Below are positions 25,373 to 33,232 of a stretch of 56,957 nt of DNA, piece by piece; the stretch's first letter is position 1; each line of letters starts with the position of its first letter. The notes below the pieces were generated by a model, which had not been told where the DNA came from, did no database searches, and worked only from the letters and a program-made list of their open reading frames with translations. Source of the stretch: a bacterium (GTDB lineage: Bacteria > Bacteroidota > Bacteroidia > Bacteroidales > Muribaculaceae); contig SFTJ01000012.1 in assembly GCA_004563195.1 (NCBI GenBank), positions 1 through 56,957 of the forward strand, written 5' to 3'. The position numbers and the translations under genes are program-made.

Positions 25373-25613
25373 ACCTGAAAGGTCGAATGCCCGAGCGGAG
25401 CGAGTGGCTCTTAGCCGGGGGTGTAGCGAAGCGAAACCCTCGGTATCGTGCCACCCCGCGATGCGAAGAACGCGAAAATCGGCTTCCACAGCGACAACAT
25501 TCGCGTCCTCCAGACGCTTTTATTATGATTGCTTGCATTCCGGGGGTTGCGCTAACACTCCACCCCCGGCTAAGAGCACTCGGGCAAAGCCCTCGGCATT
25601 CAACCTTTCAGGT
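25373..25613. repeat. Large imperfect inverted repeat (about 241 nt)
   Basis: Outer arms ACCTGAAAGGT (25373-25383) and ACCTTTCAGGT (25603-25613) are exact reverse complements. Next GAATGCC pairs with GGCATTC, CCCGAG with CTCGGG, and the 17-bp GCTCTTAGCCGGGGGTG (25407-25423) with CACCCCCGGCTAAGAGC (25561-25577). Weaker pairing continues inward. Either strand could fold into a long stem. There is no transposase and no clear target-site duplication. It resembles a dispersed Bacteroidales palindromic element or MITE; ORFs in it look incidental. Confidence 0.7.
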
Positions 25614-25730
25614 TGGATACCCCGCTGCGCAGCAAAAAAATCTGTGAGATATACACAAAAAGCAGCCGCAAATCTTTCGACCTACAGCTGCCTTTGTATC
25701 ATTAAGCACAAATCTTGCTTATTTTTAAGA

Positions 25731-26093
25731 TTAGTCTTGCTTCAAGTTTACACGACGTTCCTTGATGCGTGCCTTCTTGCCTGTGAGACCACGGAGGTAG
25801 TACAACTTAGCACGACGTACTCTACCATACTTGTTGATAGTGATGTTGTCGATAAACGGCGATTCGATAGGGAAAATACGTTCTACACCTACGTTGTCGC
25901 TCATCTTGCGTACTGTGAAGCGCTTCTTGTTACCTTCGCCTGAGATGCGAATTACCACGCCCTTGTACTGCTGGATACGTTCCTTGTTACCTTCCTTAAT
26001 ACGATAGTCTACTGTGATAGTGTCACCCGGCTGGAATGCTGGAAATTCCTTAGCTGTTGCAAATGACTCTTCAACAATCTTAATCAAATCCAT
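25731..26093 (-). CDS. rplS: 50S ribosomal protein L19
   Basis: 120 residues from the ATG at 26091-26093 (MDLIKIVEESFA). Family signatures are FQPGDTITVDYRIKEGNKER, the QQYKGVVIRI strand, and VERIFPIESPFIDNI followed by GRVRRAKLYYLRGLTGKKAR near the C-terminus. It binds at the 30S/50S interface. Monocistronic here, without the usual trmD/rimM neighbours. The promoter at 26179-26208 is strong. Confidence 0.97.
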   Translation of the reverse strand: MDLIKIVEESFATAKEFPAFQPGDTITVDYRIKEGNKERIQQYKGVVIRISGEGNKKRFTVRKMSDNVGVERIFPIESPFIDNITINKYGRVRRAKLYYLRGLTGKKARIKERRVNLKQD

Positions 26094-26178
26094 TTTTGTC
26101 TTAATTTTTTTGTTCTTATTACCCTCCTGCAACATTCACGAGCCACACTTCTTCTCGTCAGAGGTTGCAAAAGCGGTG

Positions 26179-26208
26179 CAAAATTAACCATTTTTTTTCA
26201 TTCTGCAA
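26179..26208 (-). promoter_or_regulatory. Promoter of rplS
   Basis: Minus strand TTG (26208-26206), 19-nt spacer, TAATTTTG (26186-26179). Strong consensus match; leader of about 80 nt. Confidence 0.65.
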
Positions 26209-26263
26209 AATATTATTTGCCTTATTCAGCGATTTTTATAGCCAAAAATCGCATTATAGCGCT

Positions 26264-26848
26264 TCATTCCTCGCCGTACTCCTTGAGATACTGCTCACAG
26301 GTAAGCGCCAACTCGTCGTACCACTCCTTTCCGAAGCGGCGTATCAGCGGCTCCTTCAGAAACTGATAGGCGCGCACGCCTTGCTTGCGTCCAAGCACCT
26401 CGGCACACTTGCATATCTTCCATCGGTGATAATTCACTGCCGTAAAACTCGGATATTCCTTGATGCGCACCGGATATAGATGGCACGAAATGGGCTTATA
26501 GAAGTCCACTCTCCCCTCGCGATAGGCTTTCTCGATGGCGCAATAGCACATCCCGTCGGGCCCGTAGCATGTAAACACGCAGTTCTTGCCATCCACTATC
26601 GAGGTCACGCGGTCGCCTTCCTCGTCGATGTAGCTCACGCCGTTTTCCTTTATCTCTTGTTGTGCCCGCGGCAGTAGGTCGTTCCATATCTCTGGCAATA
26701 TGCGCTCTATGGTAGCTGCCTCCTCTTCAGTAACAGGCGCTCCGGCGTCGCCCTCTATGCAACACTCGCCGTGGCAACTATCCAAATCACACAAGAAAAA
26801 CTGCTCCACAAGGTCGAGACTCACAAGCGTATCTTTAATCTGTAGCAT
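26264..26848 (-). CDS. DUF3109 family protein (cysteine-rich)
   Basis: 194 residues. FFLCDLDSCHGECCIEGDAGAPV at the N-terminus (in parts) and CVFTCYGPDGMCYCAIEKA, CHLYPVRI and KICKCAEV show the conserved cysteines of DUF3109. These are likely metal or Fe-S ligands, as in the related YkgJ-type zinc/iron-chelating proteins. Cytoplasmic; biochemical role unknown. Single gene, with a TATCTTTG box 92 nt upstream at 26940-26947. Confidence 0.88.
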   Translation of the reverse strand: MLQIKDTLVSLDLVEQFFLCDLDSCHGECCIEGDAGAPVTEEEAATIERILPEIWNDLLPRAQQEIKENGVSYIDEEGDRVTSIVDGKNCVFTCYGPDGMCYCAIEKAYREGRVDFYKPISCHLYPVRIKEYPSFTAVNYHRWKICKCAEVLGRKQGVRAYQFLKEPLIRRFGKEWYDELALTCEQYLKEYGEE

Positions 26849-26939
26849 AATTATTTCAGATGGTTGATAATCAATCTATTTCATCGTCGCACTCCCGGCA
26901 TTTGTTCTCCCTCGGGATGCGCCGATTCATTTTTGCCGA

Positions 26940-26947
26940 CAAAGATA
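26940..26947 (-). promoter_or_regulatory. -7 box for the DUF3109 gene
   Basis: TATCTTTG on the minus strand, about 90 nt before the ATG. Confidence 0.4.
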
Positions 26948-27016
26948 ACACTTTGCCACAAGATTTTGCTATTATTTCGCCAACATCTGCCAAGTTTTTT
27001 TGCGCACTTGGCGATG

Positions 27017-27529
27017 CTATTTTATGGGGTCGGAACAGTAATCGCGGCGCTTACACTGCTTGCAATGGCTTCCCATCCACACGCCATCGAACTGCGCCAT
27101 GGCTTGCTCCACTATATCAGGGTCGTCGGTAAAAATGCCCGATTCGAAATTGCGTCGATTCTCACCTTTCATGCCCATGCCCGCCCCGGTGAGGTTTGCG
27201 CTGCCCACATACACCTCTCGGCAATCGAAAACTATCATCTTAAAGTGCACACGAGGGCACAACACTCTCTCCAATCCGGCATACAGCACAGGATACTTGT
27301 CGAAATCCTCACGAAACGCAGGTCCCGGCTCCTTGGCATGAATCAGTCGCACCTCCACACCCCGGCGTATAAGCTGAGCCAGCAGTTTCAAGAACGGCAC
27401 CTTCTCGCCCTTCACATCCACATAAGCATCCTTAATGTCGGCCGTCCCTATCCACAACGTGCGACTAACATCCTCACAACGAGCCAAAACCGCCTCATAA
27501 TGCTCCGCATTTGAGATATATTTTATCAT
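27017..27529 (-). CDS. Phospholipase D-like (single HKD) protein with C-terminal cysteine motif
   Basis: 170 residues. One HKD motif, VHFKMIVFDCREVYVGSANLTGAG, is given in parts: H-x-K-x4-D, then GSAN. Members with one HKD form dimeric active sites, as in Nuc-type nucleases. The C-terminus has CKQCKRRDYC, a probable zinc-binding hook not needed for PLD activity. It follows the exonuclease gene by 32 nt. A phosphodiesterase acting on nucleic acid is plausible, but lipid substrates cannot be excluded. Confidence 0.82.
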   Translation of the reverse strand: MIKYISNAEHYEAVLARCEDVSRTLWIGTADIKDAYVDVKGEKVPFLKLLAQLIRRGVEVRLIHAKEPGPAFREDFDKYPVLYAGLERVLCPRVHFKMIVFDCREVYVGSANLTGAGMGMKGENRRNFESGIFTDDPDIVEQAMAQFDGVWMGSHCKQCKRRDYCSDPIK

Positions 27530-27561
27530 GGCAACATCACATTAATTGATAGAAATACGAC

Positions 27562-28050
27562 CTACAATATCTCCAACGCTATGGCGGCGCAGGCTTCGGC
27601 GTCGGCTAAGGCGTGGTGATGGTTATTCATATAATAGCCACAACGGGCTGCTGCCACATCGAGGTTGTTGGGCATGCCGGGCCACCGGCGCCGCGAGGCT
27701 ATGCAGGTGCAGTAGAATTCATAGCCGGGATAATAAATGTCATACGCCTTGAAAACGGCTTTCAAGCAACTTTCATCAAACGACTTATTGTGAGCCACCA
27801 AGGGCAAGCCCTCGATAAGAGGCTCTATCTGCGCCCACACCTCCGGAAATTCGGGAGCATCGTCGGTGTCGGCTGCTGTCAGCCCGTGCACCTGAGTGCA
27901 TCTATAGTTATAATACTCCGGCACGGGCTTGATAAGCGAGTAGTATCGGTCTACCACCTCGCCGCCGCGCACTATCACCACTCCTACCGAACAAACCGAG
28001 CTCCGGCAGTAATTGGCTGTCTCAAAATCTATTGCCGCAAAGTCTTGCAT
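27562..28050 (-). CDS. DnaQ-like 3'-5' exonuclease (DEDDh)
   Basis: 162 residues. AAIDFETANY supplies Asp8 and Glu10, VAHNKSFDESCL another Asp, and HHALADAEAC the final His and Asp, so all four DEDDh residues are present. It is a stand-alone proofreading-type exonuclease domain like those found in Bacteroidota and Firmicutes; DNA or RNA target uncertain. The first 32 codons recur at 29763-29858. The upstream deiminase gene ends only 7 nt before its ATG, so after the cassette's insertion this gene probably depends on read-through or on a cassette promoter. Confidence 0.9.
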   Translation of the reverse strand: MQDFAAIDFETANYCRSSVCSVGVVIVRGGEVVDRYYSLIKPVPEYYNYRCTQVHGLTAADTDDAPEFPEVWAQIEPLIEGLPLVAHNKSFDESCLKAVFKAYDIYYPGYEFYCTCIASRRRWPGMPNNLDVAAARCGYYMNNHHHALADAEACAAIALEIL

Positions 28051-28052
28051 AA
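27955..28052. repeat. 98-bp direct repeat, copy A (in the intact exonuclease gene)
   Basis: Matches 29763-29860 in the same orientation with two mismatches (offset 1808 bp). Copy A is the 5' end of the intact exonuclease gene. Similarity ends abruptly two bases beyond the ATG and at codon 32. Confidence 0.92.
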
Positions 28053-28057
28053 GTATT

Positions 28058-28888
28058 TTAGTTTTTATTAAGTTCCCAAGTCACACAATGCAATGCACCT
28101 CCTTTACTGATTAATGGCAATGCATATATTTGAATAATTTCCTTGTTAGGAAAAAGGTTGATAAACTCAGTTTTCGCCGATTGGTCGTTTTCGCAATCCA
28201 AATCCTTCGACAGCCCGGGTATGATAACTATATTTGGCGTTTCTACATAATTGAGATAACACCACGCATTTTTCCTAAGTCTCCCACTATACGATAGCTC
28301 TTTTACATCAAAATGTGCGTCAAGAATCTTATGCAGTCTTTCACGAATCAGTTCGGCATCCTTACCCATTTGTCCATAATTGTTCAGCAAAAGTTTCCTT
28401 CCACCAAGATAAGCCACCATTCCATCGGCATGCCCATATGGTTCTTCCATATCCCAAGGAATCAATATTAACTCCGTATCAAGAGTTTTCTCTATCATAT
28501 CTATCAATTTAACAGGACGAATATTCGGATTTTCCGAAAAAATCTTATCCGTCATTATGGTTTTATCGCCACATCTTACCACGTTGCCTCCATCAAGCAC
28601 AATATTAAGATGCGCTACTACATCTATGTCAAGAGTTTCAATAACAAGCTTTTGGTCGGTGCAATATTTGCTTGAATTACCGGCAAGATAGTCGGGAGAG
28701 AAATTAAAAGTCACATATTTTCCATCGCCCAAATGAAGTGGCATATAATCACGCGCCCACACCTCTTTAGTTTGAGTCAACACCTGCCACTTCAATCCAC
28801 TTTTTTCAAAAGCATCGCATAACGCGGCATACACTTGGCCATAATCGTTCTGTAGCCACTCCGATACACATATTTGCATATTGCTCAT
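28058..28888 (-). CDS. Compact agmatine deiminase / peptidylarginine deiminase-family enzyme
   Basis: 276 residues starting at the ATG 28886-28888, 2 nt after the previous stop; an in-frame ATG 63 nt earlier would overlap that gene. Guanidino-group hydrolase motifs are complete: WARDYMP, VLDGGNVV, YGHADGMVAYL (His and Asp) and GGALHCVTWEL with the nucleophile Cys268. Typical agmatine deiminases are ~340-370 residues, so this is a short form. The likely reaction is hydrolysis of a guanidino substrate with release of ammonia; agmatine is only one candidate. It sits in the AT-rich cassette flanked by 98-bp repeats. Confidence 0.85.
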   Translation of the reverse strand: MSNMQICVSEWLQNDYGQVYAALCDAFEKSGLKWQVLTQTKEVWARDYMPLHLGDGKYVTFNFSPDYLAGNSSKYCTDQKLVIETLDIDVVAHLNIVLDGGNVVRCGDKTIMTDKIFSENPNIRPVKLIDMIEKTLDTELILIPWDMEEPYGHADGMVAYLGGRKLLLNNYGQMGKDAELIRERLHKILDAHFDVKELSYSGRLRKNAWCYLNYVETPNIVIIPGLSKDLDCENDQSAKTEFINLFPNKEIIQIYALPLISKGGALHCVTWELNKN

Positions 28889-28890
28889 AA

Positions 28891-29622
28891 TCAATAATTC
28901 ACTATCGAATAATTCCACATCCGTTTGCATCGCTTTAATCTCTTGCCACAATCTGAGAAGTATTCCTTTTTTTCATTGCTCGAAAGTTTATTGTAGTCCT
29001 CTTTGGTTATCTCTACCTTTACAAACTTGCCTTCGTTATTTTTCTCATATTCGGCAACATTAATTCTTGGATTGACAATTATTTTCTTGTTGCAATGTGG
29101 TGAGGCCTCCGATATCCATTTAACATTGATGCCATTGAATAATGGGATATGCATAAACATATCTTCGTATATATAGGTAGAGCGACTCTCGCATTCTTTA
29201 TCCACTTGCCACATTTCCCCATCGTATTTGCACACCTTATACTTCCTGATTAAAAAAGATGCCCTATATCGCTTCTCTTTATTCTCAAAAGTAATGTCTA
29301 TGCCCGACACATGACAGTTAAGAGAGCCTAATGGGAAGTATTCAAGCTTCCTACCATCATGATCATCAGTATGATACATCACGGGATCTTTCAGCCCGTT
29401 TTCTTCCTCTTCATGGTAATAAAACTCCACCTCAAGTGGGTAAATCCTTCTTTTACCGTCAATTTCAAAACATCCGCCACAGATAACTACTTTTGCAATT
29501 ATCGCAAACTGTAACGAAAGAGCGGCAAGTTTCTGCTTCTCGTCAGCAACATCCGTTACACCACTAAAGTCATTTAACACTCTAAACAATGTATCTCCCA
29601 TTTTACAATTCTCGGTAATCAT
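28891..29622 (-). CDS. Uncharacterised protein of the flanked cassette
   Basis: 243 residues, no signal peptide or membrane segment. I do not recognise it securely. The middle contains GKRRIYPLEVEFYYHEEEE, LNCHVSGIDITFE and YRASFLIRKYKV with acidic and histidine residues that could bind metal. SRSTYIYEDMFMHIPLF follows, and the C-terminus is Lys/Asn rich (KLSSNEKKEYFSDCGKRLKR). Parts faintly recall small enzymes compared with DNA-3-methyladenine glycosylase, but I would not assert that. It ends 2 nt before the deiminase start, so the two are translationally linked. Base composition is visibly AT-richer than nearby core genes. Confidence 0.7.
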   Translation of the reverse strand: MITENCKMGDTLFRVLNDFSGVTDVADEKQKLAALSLQFAIIAKVVICGGCFEIDGKRRIYPLEVEFYYHEEEENGLKDPVMYHTDDHDGRKLEYFPLGSLNCHVSGIDITFENKEKRYRASFLIRKYKVCKYDGEMWQVDKECESRSTYIYEDMFMHIPLFNGINVKWISEASPHCNKKIIVNPRINVAEYEKNNEGKFVKVEITKEDYNKLSSNEKKEYFSDCGKRLKRCKRMWNYSIVNY

Positions 29623-29654
29623 AATAGTTCAATTCTAAAAAACGTCCATCATTG

Positions 29655-29858
29655 CTACAATAACCACTTGGTTGTCGCAAATTTTGAGCATACCACTATT
29701 TGCTCCAATTTCTCCTCTTCAAAGATGTTTCTTTCGCATTTCGGCGCAGAGTTATAGTGGGACACCTCGCCGCCGCGCACTATCACCACTCCTACCGAAC
29801 AAACCGAACTCCGGCAGTAATTGGCTGTCTCAAAATCTATTGCCGCAAAATCTTGCAT
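29655..29858 (-). pseudogene. Truncated exonuclease 5' end fused to a short foreign tail (possible RhuM-like remnant)
   Basis: The ORF begins with the same 32 residues as the exonuclease (MQDFAAIDFETANY...VRGGEV), then continues for about 35 different residues, including CERNIFEEEKLEQIVVCSK, before a stop at 29655. The RNIFEEEKLE...VCSKFATT pattern resembles a short segment of RhuM/virulence-type proteins, where it precedes a TASDGK-like motif absent here. It is most likely a junction product, not a working gene. Confidence 0.55.
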
Positions 29859-29860
29859 AA
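29763..29860. repeat. 98-bp direct repeat, copy B (distal side of the cassette)
   Basis: 96 of 98 bases match 27955-28052, same orientation. Copies A and B bound a 1,710-bp segment that contains the deiminase and the unknown gene. Confidence 0.92.
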
Positions 29861-29945
29861 TGATTATATGTGTTTTTTCGTTAATATCGTTTGTCAAAAA
29901 AAATCATCGCTTCTCTCAAAAATATCCTCCATCAATGATTTCTCA

Positions 29946-29962
29946 CAAAATTAACAAATTTA
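29946..29962 (-). promoter_or_regulatory. Overlapping -7 boxes upstream of the truncated exonuclease copy
   Basis: Minus strand TAAATTTG (29962-29955) and TAATTTTG (29953-29946). They probably drove the original exonuclease gene and now read into the cassette. Confidence 0.4.
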
Positions 29963-30037
29963 CGCGTCAATTCAAGTCTATTTCATAGTTTTTTCTCGCT
30001 CGGCACATCGGTGCACCGCTATGCCGGGAATAACAAA

Positions 30038-30071
30038 GCGCCGACTATGCTCGTTAAAGCATCGTCGGCGC
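30038..30071 (-). terminator. Terminator after the M16 peptidase gene
   Basis: GCGCCGACgATGC / GCATaGTCGGCGC stem on the minus strand, followed by TTTGTTATT. It lies about 28 nt after the stop. Confidence 0.7.
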
Positions 30072-30098
30072 CGACTTGTTCACACAATTTTATATAAT

Positions 30099-32909
30099 TT
30101 ATTTCTCAGGATCCAAAATATAGATTTGGAAATTGCCTTGCTTCATAAGGGCCTTCATATATGCATTTACGTCGGCCTTTGTGATGCTGTCGATTATCGA
30201 TTGTGCATTTTCCAACATGTTCACTCCGGTGAGTTCATAAACACACATTGCTTGTGCCCAATATCCGTTCAAGCGAAGACCTTCGGCAAGCGACTTGGCG
30301 TTATATTCCTTTGCCTTCTGCAATTCTTCTTCGCCGCAGTTGGTCTGCAAATCGTTGAAGGCGGTCTTTACTATCTCTACCACGCGGTCGCGCTTTTCGG
30401 GCTTCATCGGCAAGGTGGTATCGAACTGTATATTGTAGTCGGCCATGCCATTTACCACGCCGTTGGTGTGAACGCTGTAGGTAGCGCCTTCTTTCTCGCG
30501 AATTTGCTCGATAAATCGTGCCGACAATATCTGCGAAACCATGCTTCCAAGTTGCGAATTCTTCGAAGTGAATGGCATATTGCCCGAAACGATAAACGAT
30601 GCATAGGTTTGCGGAGTCTGCATTGCCATAGTAGAGGTCTGTGTAGAGCTGCCGGGGGTTACATTAAGTCCTATGTACTTCACATCCTTGGTCAGCTTCT
30701 TTACGTCGGTTGGCAACGATGCCAAGTATTGTTCGCAGTATTCTTTGAGTTGAGCCTCATCGAAGTTGCCGGTGAATACAAATGTAAAGTCGGCTGCATT
30801 GCTATAGCATTGCTTAATGATTTGCTCTATGCGGTCGCATTTTGCATTCTTAATGCCTTCGATGGTTATCATCTGTTCGTGAGCCGACTTATAGAGGGCC
30901 TTGCGCATGCGTGTTTGGAACACAAATTCGGGAGTTGTAATCTGATTTTGCAGCACGCTCACCATCTGATTGCGCAGCGCTTCAAATTCGTCGGCATCCA
31001 AGCGTAGATTGGTAAACGACATATAGAGCATTTCCATAAGTGTCTGCAAATCCTTGGGAGTGGTGCTGCCGTAGATGTTGCGGGCATAGTATTCGGGAGC
31101 TCCTTGCAAGCGCACTTGCTTACCGGCAAGATACTTCTCCAAGTCGCCGGCATTGAAGTTGCCAAGACTTATTTGCTGCATTGCTATTGGCAAGAATGCC
31201 AGGTTGTCGGCATCGGCTTCGCTCACCCACGATGTGCCACCCTTTGCCATTGCTCTGAGCACTATCTCATCGTCCTTGAAGTCGGTCTTCTTTGCCACTA
31301 CCTTCACGCCGTTGCTCAAAGTCCATTCCTTGGCTCCGAAACGGCTGTTTACAGTCTCTTTCACCACCTTACCCTTGGCTGGAAGTTGTGCTATGAGAGG
31401 TTCGGTCTTCACATTATCAACAAATGCTTCTACTTGCATCTGTGCCACTTCTTTCTCTATGCCTTGCAATTCTGCCTTGGTGGGAACTGCCAAACCCTCT
31501 TTCTCGGGCATCATGCAGAGCACCACGCGGTTTTCGTCGCCCAAAATCTGCATCACTGTTTGGTTGATTGCTTCCACCGGCAGATTCTTGGCAAGCATAT
31601 TCATCATGGTGTATTCATATTCTATGCCGGGAATCGGCTCATTTGCGAGGAAGTGCTGGGTGTATTCACCAACCAAGCTGCCTGAGTCTTGCTGCTTGCG
31701 GTTGTTATACGCTTTTTCGAGATTCGACAAATATTCGTCGCGAGCGCGCAAATATTCGCTTGCCAGGAAGCCGTGCTGCTTGATGCGTGCTATTTCGGTC
31801 ATCACTGCCTTGAAAGCCGACTTCATATCGTCGTTCTTCGGCACTACCACAAATGTCATAGCTTTCTTGGTGCCGGCTATCAGATAATCGCCTTCCATTG
31901 CACCTGAGTAAGCAAACGGACAGTCATTCTTCTTGGTCATTTCGCTCAAGCGGGCATTTGCTATCGATGTGGCCATATTGAGCACATATTTATAAGCAAG
32001 ATAAGTGATATCCGATTTCAAAGAGTCGGGATATGCATCGTGCTTAAACATTATCTGAGCTATGCTTGTGGGTTGCTCCTTGTCTACGCCTATGGCATAG
32101 ATGGTCTCCTTGTTGTCTTCCACAGGATAGTATTTGCGTGGCTTGGGGTTAGCAGGCATCTCAATGCCGCCAAAGAGTTCCTTTATCTTGCCTTCTATGC
32201 GGTCTACATCTATGTCGCCCACCACTATCACGCCTTGCAAGTCGGGACGATACCATGTCTCATAGTAGTCGCGAAGCACTTGGTGCGGAAAGTTGTCCAC
32301 CACGTCCATCGTACCTATTGGCAAGCGATAGCCATAGCGGCTGTTGGGATAGAGTTCGGGCAAAAGGTTTTCGAGAATACGCATCTGTCCCACCATGCGC
32401 ATACGCCACTCTTCGTGTATCACCTTACGCTCTGAGTCGATTTCATCGCCGTCGAGCAAAAGGCCGTCAGCCCAGTCGCGCAATATGATAAGACAGGTGT
32501 CTTGTATGCCTACGCGTGCTGTTGGCACTTTCGAGATGTTGTAGATGGTCTGGTCGACACCGGTTGCTGCATTCACGTTTGCACCAAATTTTATACCATT
32601 CGATTCGCACCACTTGAGCATATCATTGCCCTTAAATGTCTTGGTGCCATTGAAGCACATGTGCTCCAAGAAGTGCGCCAATCCGCGCTGATTGTCGTTT
32701 TCCACTATCGAACCCACTTTCTGAGCTATATAAAACTCAGCCTGGCCCTTGGGATAATCGTTGTGGCGGATGTAGTAAGTCAATCCGTTAGGCAATTTTC
32801 CGATGCGAACTGCCTCGTCCACGGGCACTGCGGTCGACATCTGTGCATTTGCCTGCATCACACCCATAGCCATCAATGCTATGAGAAGTAGTCGTTTCAA
32901 TCGTTTCAT
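30099..32909 (-). CDS. M16 family zinc metallopeptidase (pitrilysin/insulinase-like)
   Basis: 936 residues from the ATG at 32907-32909; the signal MKRLKRLLLIALMAMGVMQA ends in NAQ, which fixes the start. The zinc site HFLEH is at 79-83 in GLAHFLEHMCFNGT. The protein contains two M16 repeats, the second (NGVKVVAKKTDFKDDE onward) lacking HxxEH, as usual. It acts in the periplasm on peptides or small proteins. Monocistronic, followed by a strong hairpin terminator. Confidence 0.95.
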   Translation of the reverse strand: MKRLKRLLLIALMAMGVMQANAQMSTAVPVDEAVRIGKLPNGLTYYIRHNDYPKGQAEFYIAQKVGSIVENDNQRGLAHFLEHMCFNGTKTFKGNDMLKWCESNGIKFGANVNAATGVDQTIYNISKVPTARVGIQDTCLIILRDWADGLLLDGDEIDSERKVIHEEWRMRMVGQMRILENLLPELYPNSRYGYRLPIGTMDVVDNFPHQVLRDYYETWYRPDLQGVIVVGDIDVDRIEGKIKELFGGIEMPANPKPRKYYPVEDNKETIYAIGVDKEQPTSIAQIMFKHDAYPDSLKSDITYLAYKYVLNMATSIANARLSEMTKKNDCPFAYSGAMEGDYLIAGTKKAMTFVVVPKNDDMKSAFKAVMTEIARIKQHGFLASEYLRARDEYLSNLEKAYNNRKQQDSGSLVGEYTQHFLANEPIPGIEYEYTMMNMLAKNLPVEAINQTVMQILGDENRVVLCMMPEKEGLAVPTKAELQGIEKEVAQMQVEAFVDNVKTEPLIAQLPAKGKVVKETVNSRFGAKEWTLSNGVKVVAKKTDFKDDEIVLRAMAKGGTSWVSEADADNLAFLPIAMQQISLGNFNAGDLEKYLAGKQVRLQGAPEYYARNIYGSTTPKDLQTLMEMLYMSFTNLRLDADEFEALRNQMVSVLQNQITTPEFVFQTRMRKALYKSAHEQMITIEGIKNAKCDRIEQIIKQCYSNAADFTFVFTGNFDEAQLKEYCEQYLASLPTDVKKLTKDVKYIGLNVTPGSSTQTSTMAMQTPQTYASFIVSGNMPFTSKNSQLGSMVSQILSARFIEQIREKEGATYSVHTNGVVNGMADYNIQFDTTLPMKPEKRDRVVEIVKTAFNDLQTNCGEEELQKAKEYNAKSLAEGLRLNGYWAQAMCVYELTGVNMLENAQSIIDSITKADVNAYMKALMKQGNFQIYILDPEK

Positions 32910-33164
32910 TTGTGTTTTGTTTAGTGTTATTGTTAATATTAATATTTTCACATTTTTCATTAGTCGAGAACTATCTCGACCGATTTCAAAATTTTCAACA
33001 TTTAGACGCACCCTTTGCTTGATATATTACACCACACAGAGTTAAAAAGTGTTAATGCACAAAATCTATCCACAAGAACTCTCCCAATCGCCTTTGGCTG
33101 CGCCGATTATGTGAAAGGATGCCTACATGCGCACCGTCTCACTTGCTCGCAGCACAAAGAAAAG
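32910..33164. other. Intergenic region between the M16 gene and fabD terminator
   Basis: About 255 bp of mixed composition. It must hold the M16 promoter, but no TAnnTTTG box is evident on the minus strand. No ORF or repeat stands out. Confidence 0.4.
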
Positions 33165-33200
33165 GCGCAGACACCACTTCAAAAAAAGCGATGTCTGCGC
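33165..33200 (-). terminator. Terminator after fabD
   Basis: GCGCAGACA / TGTCTGCGC nine-bp stem, with a T-rich run after it on the minus strand (CTTTTCTTTG). Confidence 0.7.
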
Positions 33201-33232
33201 TAAAAATTATGATAAAGTAAAAATTATCAGAA

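Noticed and set aside
25202..25943. Several ORFs of 86-179 codons across the repeat-rich gap and rplS
   Set aside because: They run through inverted repeats or antisense to rplS, overlap one another in different frames and resemble no protein family I know; treated as spurious.
28889..28951. Earlier in-frame ATG for the deiminase gene
   Set aside because: It would overlap the preceding gene by about 60 nt, and the conserved domain begins after the ATG at 28888.
30099..33011. Upstream start for the M16 peptidase (34 extra residues)
   Set aside because: A clean signal peptide begins at 32909; the extra residues would bury it.
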